From Jaenimonas drosophilae (taxonomy: Eukaryota; Euglenozoa; Kinetoplastea; Trypanosomatida; Trypanosomatidae): a stretch of 64,000 nucleotides of DNA. Where the stretch lies: positions 1 through 64,000 of the forward strand of contig JASAON010001604.1 in assembly GCA_030849065.1 (NCBI GenBank), read 5' to 3'. Both the position numbers and the translations under genes were made by a program. The notes below the pieces were generated by a model. It saw only the letters and a list, made by a program, of their open reading frames with translations, did no database searches and was not told the DNA's origin. Shown one piece after another: positions 27,177 to 35,893 of this stretch (the first letter of the stretch is position 1; every line of letters begins with the position of its first letter).

Positions 27177-28301
27177 CACCGTGAATGAGCCTGCACTACG
27201 CCACAGCTACACTACCAATGTGTGTGCGTTGAGGCCAACAAGGCACCAACGTCAAAGAAAAGCACTACCAAAAAAAAAAACATGGGTCAGGAAGAAGAAT
27301 ATGATGCTGAGTGAGATGCACAGCAACACTCCGCAAGACATGTGCGGCACGCACACGTACAAAAACTTCCGTGGATGCACGCAGCAGGCCGAATCAACTA
27401 GCAATCGATGCGGCGGAGAAGATCACGAAAAAAGAAAAACAAGAAAAAAAAAACGGTCGGCCGACGTTGGAGGGAAAACGGCGCAGAATCAGGCGAAGGA
27501 CGACGTGCATGCGCCATATTTGTGTTCGAGCATCATCCGCCCAACGCACCACACACACGTACACACACACACGCATATGCATCATCACCAGGACCAACGA
27601 AGTCAGCTTTTCATGTGCGTGTGTGTGTGTGTGTAGTACAACACCGGGAAGTGAAGGATGTGTGGCGTGGGCTCAGCTGCAAGAAGATGAGGATGGCGAA
27701 GAAGGAGAGCCTCCTCCGTGGAGAAGCAACAACAAATTTATAATGAAAAAAAACGTGTGTCTCGGGCGTCAACGGCATCGCCACCCACACTCATCAGCGA
27801 CATGAAGTACAGAAGAAGAATGAAATGAAGAAAGAAGCAAGAAAAAGAGCAGCGATCATCATCCGTCGTGGGATATCTGCGGGTTTGGGAGTTAATGAGG
27901 CCAACAACGTGTTTTTTCGGCCATGAGCTCTCTCATTCATCATCATCATCATCATCTTCACCTCTCACAGATGTGTGCCTATTGAGAAGCTACATGTTGT
28001 ATTCCTACTGAGTACATGCCACGATGTGCTACTGTTATTCGCACACTACACCAACTCCTCAAAGAGCCATGAAACACGAACTACGGCGGTCATGGCGTTG
28101 TGATGAGGAGGAGCATCTGCCAATGCAAACGCGCCACTCACAATATTTGGTGGATGCATTCGTACAAAAGTTGCTATAATCATCATCATCATCATCGTTA
28201 CGTTGTTGCTTCCACTGCATCGATAGAGATGTATGGGCTACATCGTTGATACATCATCAAGAAGGAAAAATAAATAAACAAAAAAGAAGATGAGCCAACG
28301 A

Positions 28302-28345
<44 letters not shown>

Positions 28346-28365
28346 CCATCATCATCACCATCATC

Positions 28366-28396
<31 letters not shown>

Positions 28397-28415
28397 CCAT
28401 CATCACCATCATCAC

Positions 28416-28451
<36 letters not shown>

Positions 28452-28454
28452 ACA
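27177..28454. other. Intergenic gap containing a long (CAT)n array
   Basis: About 1.28 kb. A-runs at 27270-27280 and 27441-27452, TG tract near 27615-27634, (CAT)n near 27938-27955 and 28181-28197, and the large array at 28302-28449. No supported gene. Confidence 0.6.
28302..28449. repeat. (CAT)n array of about 49 units
   Basis: Nearly uninterrupted CAT (ATG on the minus strand) with scattered CAC units. It ends only a few bases from the stop codon of the 28455-31418 gene, so it forms the beginning of that gene's 3' UTR. Minus-strand RNA would carry (AUG)n/(GAU)n. Confidence 0.95.
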
Positions 28455-31418
28455 CTAAATGAGAAGCCGCTGAAGCTGCGGGAGGCTCGAGAGCGATGAT
28501 CCAGCGCTGACGGAACGCCGATTGCACATCGATGCATCGCACGCGCCATCCGCATCACCACGACCACCGCTCCACGCCTCCTCCATGAAGGCCTCCCTCG
28601 AGAGAAGCAGCCCCACGGATGTATTCAGCGGTGATGGGAGCGCATTCGTACGCACAAGACGGCGTGTTGCGCTTCCTTCACTAAGAGCAGAGTAGTTGTT
28701 GCCGTTGGTGGTACTTGCACAGCTTGGGGCGAGGCTCTCGAGCACATCAGCCTCCACGCTGCCACAACCTCCGTTGGTGGAGGAGAGACGGCCATCGTGC
28801 ATCACCAGCGGTGATGGGGGCCACTGGGGAGAGGTGGTGGAGCTCTCTGGCTCGCCAAAGAGGCTCACGCAGCCAGGGAAGCACCAACGTGCCGCACACC
28901 GGGCCGTACGAACATGTGCGATCAGCAGCGACACCATTCCTTCGAGGGTGGAGATGAGATCAACGGCACCGCCACTCCCCTCCACGAGCGAGAGCGCCTC
29001 GCGGAGCATCGTTGTGATGGTGGCATCCGCCAACATGCACTCCTGATGTGCCACTGCGCACTCGAAGCATGGTGTGCTACCCTGCACCTCCGCGGTGGCA
29101 CTGGCCTGCTCCAGAATCACGGTGGTACTGCGCAACGTCTTGGTGAGCTCGAGCCGATGCAACACACGCTGACGCGGTGCGACGACGAGCACGGCCGTCT
29201 CGGGGCTGAAGACGTTGCGTATCTCCGCCAACGCCATCGCTTCATCATATTCGGTGCTGATCCATTGGATCGGCACGTTCGCAAACGTTGCCGTAGTACT
29301 CTCGGCAGCACATGCCTCAACCCACTGCAACCACAGCCGTGAAGATGATGATGATGATCTCTGCGCGTCCTCGTCGGTGTTGTTGTTGCTGTCTCTCATC
29401 ATTGACGTTCGGAACACAGCAGCCGAAGGTGGCGCACGCAAAAAGAAGGCCGCCACAATGAGCAACTTCGTCGCGACGTGGCGATCGGTGCAGTACATCA
29501 CTACACGCCCAACACGCCGACGGCTCAGCACGTACTCCCGACTAGTTGATGTTGGAGGTGCCGCACCATTCGCAACGGGCGGTGTTGGCGGTGGTGTGCG
29601 TGTATCGGATGCTTCCTCAGACGCAGCAACGGCCTCGGCGCACCCCGCGACGGTGGCTGCCGAGGCAGAAGGCGGCGCCTCAGCGAGGGGACGTGCGCCA
29701 GCGCCAACATCGCCGCCAGTGCGTGCGCCATCGTCGCTCGTCAAGCTAAATGGGTCGCTGGATACGCTGGCGGCCGCTTCTACTCTGCTCTTCAACGCCG
29801 TGTGTTCTGCACGTGTTGTTGTTGTTGTTGTTGTTGTGGTGGTGGTGGTGGTGGTGGTTGCTGTTGTTGCTGTGCTACGGCGTGCCAGCATGGCCCAGTA
29901 GTCAGCGTAGGGATCATCGAGCTCGCCAGCATCGCCCACCTCCTCCTCCAACGAGAGACGATGGTGCAGAGAAATGATGCCGCTAACAAACGCACTGAGG
30001 AATTGTGTGCCGAGATTCTTGCGAATGAAGCACAACGCGTCGTGGAGAGCGGCGGATGGCTGCACAAAGGCTGATGATGTTGGTGATGGTGGTTGAGCTA
30101 CATCCACGTGGAGGGTGTTTCGTCGTCCAGCACCACCCACTTTGCTACTTCTCCAGGCGATGTTGTTGTTGGAGGTATCCATGGCTGTTGGCAGCCACAA
30201 TCTTCTGCCCCGCATACTATCCAAGGCAGGAATCGGGATGCGCAGGCTGAGGGCGGCGTGGATGGAGCACCACAAACGGCGGTACAACATGGCCGCTGCG
30301 GGGCCTTGCTCCAGAACCGTGGAAAGACGGCGCATCGCCTCGCGCTGTGCGGAGATGCCCTGTTGGCGTGGCAGCTTCAGCAAGGAGCTGAAAACAAATC
30401 GTGCGGCATGTACGCCATATTCCATAGATGCATGCAGCAATCCGCGCAACACCTCCACGTGGTGAAGGAGCCACTGATAGTGCCATCCAGATGGGGGGCA
30501 GACGAGCACCAGCGCCACAGCAACGTGGCGAGCTTGGCGTGAAAAGAGGTTCCCCGTGTGTACCGTGAGCTGCACCGCAAACGTGGTTGTGGCTGTGATA
30601 CGGAAGTACCGGAGCTCACCCTTGACGTTGCGAATCTCATCGAGACGAATCTTAAATGGCGGCCCTTCAACACGTGTTGGAGGTGGTGCGGGAGGCATGG
30701 AAGCCGATACAGACGAGGTGTTGGGGGAGGATGGAGCAGAGGTGGGGGTGCCATTCGCGTGATGGGCAGCCGTACTTGCTTCTGCGTCGGTGGATCCATC
30801 CATGGTGTGCGTGGCGGTGTTGTTGGTCTTGTTGGCTGCGATAGCGGAGCCTGGGAATGAGATACCATCGCCCTCCCCCACGATCCCAAAAGAGGATGAG
30901 AAGGCGGTATGTTGCAGCGTTTGCAGCGGCACCTCCTCCACCGGAAGGAGTGAGGCGTCACGAAAGCCGCCGAGCACGCGTGGCGGAGGTCCATCCCTCT
31001 CCCCACGGAGGTACTCTTCATGCCGCACACACTGCAAGCAACGTGCATGTTGCACCCCACGGCACACGTTGCAGATTGCGTTGGAAGATGATTGAGGAGC
31101 ACATGTTGTGTTGGTGCTGATGTTCTCTGTGGTTGCGTCGTGGCACAAATCTGGCCTCCGCACCGCCTCATCATCGCCATGAGCGAGAGGCATCCGGTTC
31201 GTGTGAAAGAAGGGCTCGCTGTTGTTGAGAAACAAGACGAGATAAAAGCGCGTGGTGTTGTGTGCTCGGCCACTGTGTTCTGCGCAACAACAACAACGTT
31301 TCGAGGAAACTGGAGAAGTCGAGGTAGATGCTGCCGCTGCTGCTGCAGATGTTGTCTTGGAGGAGGTATGTGGGGGAGCTGCCCCACGTGCAGCAATTGC
31401 AGGCGTGGTGCTGGGCAT
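28455..31418 (-). CDS. Possible folliculin-like DENN protein
   Basis: 987 residues from the ATG at 31418. The order of several segments follows folliculin (FLCN): a CxxC pair near 111-125 (CNVCRGVQHARCLQC), a region near 275-315 (LFSRQARHVAVALVLVCPPS, then WHYQWLLHHVEVLRGLLH), a strand-helix block near 634-660 (RRRVGRVVMYCTDRHVATKL), IQWISTEYDEAMALAEIRNV near 714, where FLCN has a Ser-x-x-Tyr-Glu-Glu-Ala segment, and a late helical block near 784-835. FLCN is a longin-DENN GTPase activator in Rag/TORC1 signalling. Long Thr, Ser and Ala runs inflate the length (human FLCN is 579). The match is by eye and could equally point to another DENN family such as SMCR8. The start is uncertain; an inner ATG lies near 31193. 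Confidence 0.42.
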   Translation of the reverse strand: MPSTTPAIAARGAAPPHTSSKTTSAAAAAASTSTSPVSSKRCCCCAEHSGRAHNTTRFYLVLFLNNSEPFFHTNRMPLAHGDDEAVRRPDLCHDATTENISTNTTCAPQSSSNAICNVCRGVQHARCLQCVRHEEYLRGERDGPPPRVLGGFRDASLLPVEEVPLQTLQHTAFSSSFGIVGEGDGISFPGSAIAANKTNNTATHTMDGSTDAEASTAAHHANGTPTSAPSSPNTSSVSASMPPAPPPTRVEGPPFKIRLDEIRNVKGELRYFRITATTTFAVQLTVHTGNLFSRQARHVAVALVLVCPPSGWHYQWLLHHVEVLRGLLHASMEYGVHAARFVFSSLLKLPRQQGISAQREAMRRLSTVLEQGPAAAMLYRRLWCSIHAALSLRIPIPALDSMRGRRLWLPTAMDTSNNNIAWRSSKVGGAGRRNTLHVDVAQPPSPTSSAFVQPSAALHDALCFIRKNLGTQFLSAFVSGIISLHHRLSLEEEVGDAGELDDPYADYWAMLARRSTATTATTTTTTTTTTTTTTTRAEHTALKSRVEAAASVSSDPFSLTSDDGARTGGDVGAGARPLAEAPPSASAATVAGCAEAVAASEEASDTRTPPPTPPVANGAAPPTSTSREYVLSRRRVGRVVMYCTDRHVATKLLIVAAFFLRAPPSAAVFRTSMMRDSNNNTDEDAQRSSSSSSRLWLQWVEACAAESTTATFANVPIQWISTEYDEAMALAEIRNVFSPETAVLVVAPRQRVLHRLELTKTLRSTTVILEQASATAEVQGSTPCFECAVAHQECMLADATITTMLREALSLVEGSGGAVDLISTLEGMVSLLIAHVRTARCAARWCFPGCVSLFGEPESSTTSPQWPPSPLVMHDGRLSSTNGGCGSVEADVLESLAPSCASTTNGNNYSALSEGSATRRLVRTNALPSPLNTSVGLLLSREAFMEEAWSGGRGDADGACDASMCNRRSVSAGSSLSSLPQLQRLLI
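29815..29877. repeat. In-frame GTT/GTG array coding poly-Thr
   Basis: A run of GTT then GTG/GGT triplets that gives about 20 Thr residues in the 28455-31418 protein. It is an example of the trinucleotide expansions found in many genes of this window. Confidence 0.85.
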
Positions 31419-32167
31419 ACGTACAAGAGAGGGAGGCCGGATGATTGGTTTTCTGCGTGGAGATTGAGAATGGGAACAGCACAACGTTGCAGTTTGTGTT
31501 GATGATCAACGAGCGGCGTTGCAGCACACAATAACAGGAAAAAATGAAAGCGCCAACAACAAAACAGAAAAGAGACTCGCAAAATGTGTTTCAGTCACGC
31601 GGTTGCTTCAGATGTGGTGGGGAGATGATGAAGAAAGATGGAGCTTTGCCAGCTGGTGTGCCAGGCGAGGGAAGTCCTCCAAAGGCCCACAACAAGAACA
31701 AAATGAAGAAGCAACTGAAACAACCTAAGTAAGGAGAGAGGTGTGCGTGTGTGCGTGTGCGTGTGTCTTCGTGGTTGTATTCGGATTGTACGCACAGGCC
31801 TTGTGTGTCAGCCACACGTGTTGGAGGGGGGGAAGGTGGTCCAAATAGAAGAGAAGGAGGAAACGGTCTGAAGTAAATGCGTTGTGCTACGACGTGTGTG
31901 TGTGTGTTGGTGTTGCACCCCAACGTACACACAAAAGATGGTGTACGAAACGATGTGTTTTGTGGATGCTACCCTTGCTGCTTCAGTACATGAAGAAGAG
32001 AGGAACATGAATGATGTGGCGAGAGAATGATGATGATGATGATGGTGATGATCGAGATGCGTCCATGCATTCATGAAACAGGAAAAGAACACGTGGATGA
32101 AGATGCATCACGTGAGAAGTGCGAGATGTAGCAGAAGGTGCAGAGAATGAAGTATATAGAAGGGCAT
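31419..32167. other. Intergenic gap, no gene seen
   Basis: About 750 bp. Purine-rich plus strand near 31530-31735, that is pyrimidine-rich in the transcript, suiting the splice region of the 28455-31418 gene. No supported frame. Confidence 0.5.
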
Positions 32168-32869
32168 CTATCTCGTTGTATAGGTGCGTTGTGTGTTGTT
32201 GCAGTGTTGTTGTTCTTGTGTGGCAGCAAGAATGCTTGCAGTGCGAAGTCTGGCCGCCTTCTCATCGTATGGAGCCTTCTCCTCAGCCGTCATGTTCCTC
32301 CACATCTCGCCAACTTCGCTCATCGTGTGTGCCCGGCCCTTCATGGCGGTACGGAAAAGGTTGTAGCTAGTGCGATGATGCGCATCAAGGCTGGACCCAC
32401 GTGCTCGTGGAGATGCAGCATCACGCTTGTTGTTGTTGTTGTTCGGTGTTGCAGCATCAAGAGGTGCAACAACATCCGTGCTGTTCTTCACAGACTTCCT
32501 TGTGTCTGTGGGTGCTGCCGTTGATGTTGTGTTCGCGCAGCGAGCGGACCACAGGGCGGCACGTTCGCTGCACAATTCTCGCGTTGCCGCATCCGCGAGG
32601 AGCCACTGCGTGGCAACATGTTTCCGGCGCCGCACATGTTCCTCCATCACATCCTCATCCACGTCAGCCGAATCATCGGAGATGAGCTGCACTCCCATCG
32701 TGTGCGCAAACACCTCGAGCGCTGAAAGTGGTCGGCGCGGCAGTTCTTTTGCCCAATCCGGCACGTGTGGCGGGCGGCCAACGTGTTTGTGTGGCTCGTT
32801 GCCAAAGGCTGCTCCGCAAAAGGTGCAGAAGCGCGGTGTGCGGCCACAGCCTACACAACGTGGATGCAT
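32168..32869 (-). CDS. HMG-box-like protein with N-terminal zinc-binding motif
   Basis: 233 residues from the ATG at 32869. The first residues form a four-cysteine CxxC pair (CVGCGRTPRFCTFCG), probably a small zinc site. An HMG-box-like segment lies near residues 167-212: TSYNLFRTAMKGRAHTMSEV, then GEMWRNMTAEEKAPYDEKAA, with the Trp, Lys-Ala-Pro-Tyr and final helix expected of HMG boxes. A more degenerate copy may lie at 46-108 (RPLSALEVFAHTMG ... RRKHVATQWLLADAATRELC). Between them is a Thr/Asn-rich linker. Tandem HMG-like boxes bind or bend DNA in nuclei, kinetoplasts and mitochondria. No clear targeting sequence is visible, so the compartment is open. Confidence 0.65.
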   Translation of the reverse strand: MHPRCVGCGRTPRFCTFCGAAFGNEPHKHVGRPPHVPDWAKELPRRPLSALEVFAHTMGVQLISDDSADVDEDVMEEHVRRRKHVATQWLLADAATRELCSERAALWSARCANTTSTAAPTDTRKSVKNSTDVVAPLDAATPNNNNNKRDAASPRARGSSLDAHHRTSYNLFRTAMKGRAHTMSEVGEMWRNMTAEEKAPYDEKAARLRTASILAATQEQQHCNNTQRTYTTR

Positions 32870-33383
32870 GGTGCAGCACCAACAACAACAACAACAAGTG
32901 TGCCTCTCTCTGTGTGTGTGGCGCCTACAGGATGATGATGAGAACGAATGAAGAAGAAGCGGAGTGTGGGTGTGTGGGACGTGGAGGCATCAAGACACGA
33001 ATACGTGGTAGGCATGTGTGTGTGTGGTGCATTGGGGGGAGGAGGAGCAATGATGGTGATAGGCCTTGTAGCCCAACGCAGCAGATGTGCAGCAACACAC
33101 ACATCTCCATCGATTCAGGTTCTTTTTGTTGTTGTTGTTGCCGAAACGAATTGGTTGTCTTGACGATAGACGAAGAGAATCATTCCACGTGTGTGTGCGC
33201 GGAGCTCATTGGTGTTACCAACCAAAGGACGCACGAATGAGCTCCGCACACACATCGAGAGCAAAAGAAGACTCGGCAGCAAATTCTTGTGTGTGTGTGT
33301 GTGTGTGATGTGGCTGCCGAGAACGAAAACATCCACGCATGTGTGCTGCTTCACAGCATAAATCTCCACGCGTTGTGTGCTTT
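32870..33383. other. Intergenic gap, no gene seen
   Basis: About 510 bp with a GTT tract near 33127-33140 and a TG tract at 33287-33307. No supported frame. Confidence 0.5.
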
Positions 33384-35255
33384 TTAGAGCATATGAATGG
33401 CAACTGTGTGCCCCTCATCGGGAAGAAGTAATCGGCTGAGCTGCCAACCTTGGCGCTCCAGCGTCGCGACGAAGCGAAGATAGTCCGGATAAAGCGCATC
33501 TGCATCCTCGCCCTCACGGCACAGACGTGTTGCTTCCTCCCACTCTTTGCTGCCCTCCTCCAATCCAAACGAGCGTGGCGCACACGTGTGTTTGCCACGA
33601 GGTCGTTGGCCATCTTCCTGAAGTGCCGTGATGAGATAGATGGATGGCACCTCCGCAACACCACCATCACCACCGCGAACAAGCGCGGCTTGATGAACGT
33701 AGGCATAGAAGTATCCCCACAACTGCCGACGTGTGTGCAGCCGCTCCCGTTCCGCCTCGTGCGCGGCGTTATGATCGGTGCTGCTGAGATCTTCTCCATC
33801 CACAACCATGGAGGTACGATTGCCGGAACCATCGAGCCTCAACCGCTGCCGCATGCGTTCCTCCTGACGCTTGTACGGCATCCAACTCTGCGGATCGCCA
33901 GCGGGTGTGAAGGGCTCTGGGAAGATGAGATGGTAGCTCTGCATCACCACGTCGTAGAGCAGCGCCACACCGTTGGTGCTCAGTGCTCCTTCAACATCCA
34001 AAATGAGTTGGTGGCGTGCCACGGGAGATGATATGGATAGCATGCGTTGATCGAGTACGTCGTGGAGCGATGCACCACAACACAAACGCACCTTCATGTT
34101 CGGCAGCCAGGAGGAGAGCCGTCGCGTCAGGCGCTCGGACCATGGCATCGCATCTGCATCACGCTTGGATAATGATGGAGGTAGTGCGGGCAGAATGAGC
34201 AGCGTTTCTTCGCGTGCGGCAAGTGCGGGGCTCATGTTGATGGTGGTGGAGGTGATGATGTGCGTGGATGAAGATGGCGGCGGGTCCTGCTTCTTGGCAT
34301 GTGCGCGTCGTTGAGCTTCATCCGCCATGAATGCGGCGAGACACCACTCCAAACGTGGCGCATTGAGCTGGCGCAGAATGAGCGCGCGGATGCTTCGATG
34401 ATTGCAGTAGGCATGCAGCACCGTGAAGATGGCGAAGACGGCAAGCGTTGCCATCAATGAATGAGCCGGCGTTACGTGTGCCACAATCATCCCCACACCG
34501 AGGCCGAACAAGCTTCCGACGTTGTCGCGGTTGCTCGTTTTGGCGGCGATGTCGGCGCTGTTTCCCACGCGCGCGAAGCTCTCAACGAAGGAGAGGCGCG
34601 TGGCGTTTCCCGCCACCGCCACGATCGATCTCAACACGCAGGCCATCAGCACCAACGCAAAGGTGAGCCAGCCTGAAAACCATGGCGAGATGATCTCGAG
34701 GAGGAGGGCGGCATCGTTGCAGACATCGGCAACGACGCGCCACGATTTGCAGCGATGTGCCAAATCGGCGGAGGCAAAGGTGGCGAAACAGAGGCTGGAG
34801 ATGAGCCGCACACCATCGCGGATGAGGTAGGATACCGTGGAGCTCGAGACGTTGGCGGTGGCGGTGCCAACACCCGCGCCAAGAAGAATGGCGCGGGTGG
34901 AGAGGGTGGCAGTGGCGTTGCTGCAGAGGAGCTGCGCCATATCCCAGCACGCGACGGTGAGAAGATCATCCGTAACGGAGTTTGGATATCCATCGGGGAG
35001 GAACACAACCTCCAGCCATCGACGAATGCGTTGTGGAGAGAGGGCCAACCGTGATGATGATGATGATGATGTTGTTGTTGTTGTTGGAGGTGTTGTGGCA
35101 CTTGCTTCTTGGCCGTCCTCCGCGAGTTTGCGGAAGTGATCCGCGGCGTGTACCTCGCCAACAACGGTGATGGCGGATTTGGGCTCCTGCGCGAGCTCCG
35201 CTGAACGTCGTAGACGAAACGTGCGCTGCTGGCCACGGCAAAATTCAGCAATCAT
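33384..35255 (-). CDS. RUS family (DUF647) membrane protein
   Basis: 623 residues from the ATG at 35255; the codon at the head of the open frame is GTG. The DUF647 core spans about residues 70-310: FLPDGYPNSVTDDLLTVACW, DMAQLL, then GVGTATANVSSSTVSYLIRDG, LCFATFASADLAHRCKSWRV, ADVCNDAALLLEI, GNATRLSFVESFARVGNSAD and AAKTSNRDNVGSLFGLGVGM. These match the Root UVB-sensitive / C16orf58 family in order. Plant RUS1/RUS2 act in UV-B and vitamin B6-linked responses; the biochemical role is not established. The usual length is 430-510; this protein has a longer linker and a C-terminal region of about 250 residues that ends GWQLSRLLLPDEGHTVAIHM. Confidence 0.85.
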   Translation of the reverse strand: MIAEFCRGQQRTFRLRRSAELAQEPKSAITVVGEVHAADHFRKLAEDGQEASATTPPTTTTTSSSSSSRLALSPQRIRRWLEVVFLPDGYPNSVTDDLLTVACWDMAQLLCSNATATLSTRAILLGAGVGTATANVSSSTVSYLIRDGVRLISSLCFATFASADLAHRCKSWRVVADVCNDAALLLEIISPWFSGWLTFALVLMACVLRSIVAVAGNATRLSFVESFARVGNSADIAAKTSNRDNVGSLFGLGVGMIVAHVTPAHSLMATLAVFAIFTVLHAYCNHRSIRALILRQLNAPRLEWCLAAFMADEAQRRAHAKKQDPPPSSSTHIITSTTINMSPALAAREETLLILPALPPSLSKRDADAMPWSERLTRRLSSWLPNMKVRLCCGASLHDVLDQRMLSISSPVARHQLILDVEGALSTNGVALLYDVVMQSYHLIFPEPFTPAGDPQSWMPYKRQEERMRQRLRLDGSGNRTSMVVDGEDLSSTDHNAAHEAERERLHTRRQLWGYFYAYVHQAALVRGGDGGVAEVPSIYLITALQEDGQRPRGKHTCAPRSFGLEEGSKEWEEATRLCREGEDADALYPDYLRFVATLERQGWQLSRLLLPDEGHTVAIHML

Positions 35256-35893
35256 GTTGTTGATGGATACCACGACGTCGTGGTGATGAAGATACCACGT
35301 CAGTGGGCGGTTGTGCTTGTGTCAGAGTGAGATGATGGAAACAACGAAGTTGTGTGTAGCACAGACAATTCTGGTGTGTTTCACTCGATGCATTCGTGGG
35401 CTAAATAATAATAATAATAGTTGCATGAAGATGAGAAGTGAGTTGGTGTGTTGTGTGCGTCATGATGCTTTCACAGTATGAGAGTTGGTGTGTTGTGTGC
35501 GTCATGATGCTTTCACAGTATGAGAGTTGGTGTGTTGTGTGCGTCATGATGCTTTCACAGTATGAGAGTTGGTGTGTTGTGTGTGTCATGATGCTTTCAC
35601 AGTATGAGAGTTGGTGTGTTGTGTGCGTCATGATGCTTTCACAGTATGAGAGTTGGTGTGTTGTGTGCGTCATGATGCTTTCACAGTATGAGAGTTGGTG
35701 TGTTGTGTGTGTCATGATGCTTTCACAGTATGAGAGTTGGTGTGTTGTGTGCGTCATGATGCTTTCACAGTATGAGAGTTGGTGTGTTGTGTGCGTCATG
35801 ATGCTTTCACAGTATGAGAGTTGGTGCGCATAGACCTCAGGCGTTTGTTGGTGTTGTTCTTGTTTTTTTCGTGCAAATCATCCAACGCAAGAA
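35256..35893. other. Intergenic gap, mostly a minisatellite
   Basis: The gap between the RUS gene and the Sec8-like gene. About 390 of its 640 bp are the 42-bp tandem repeat listed next; the rest shows no gene. Confidence 0.7.
35439..35826. repeat. 42-bp minisatellite, about nine units
   Basis: The unit GTTGGTGTGTTGTGTGCGTC plus 22 more bases repeats about nine times with almost no divergence: only a C/T change within the GTGTGCGTC part in two units. Because 42 is a multiple of three and no stop occurs, frames are open across it on both strands (14-residue repeats). There are no spacers, so it is not a CRISPR array. It sits in the 3' UTR / 5' flank zone between two long genes. Confidence 0.95.

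Noticed and set aside
25467..27188. Long plus-strand frame (573 codons) opposite the mitochondrial hypothetical gene
   Set aside because: It is the antisense of a well-behaved minus-strand protein, without recognisable features, and would break the directional cluster.
28290..28499. Poly-His frame on plus strand and poly-Asp/poly-Met frames on minus strand
   Set aside because: They result from the (CAT)n array; no independent coding evidence.
35439..35826. CRISPR-like array
   Set aside because: The units are directly adjacent with no spacers and the genome is eukaryotic; it is a minisatellite.
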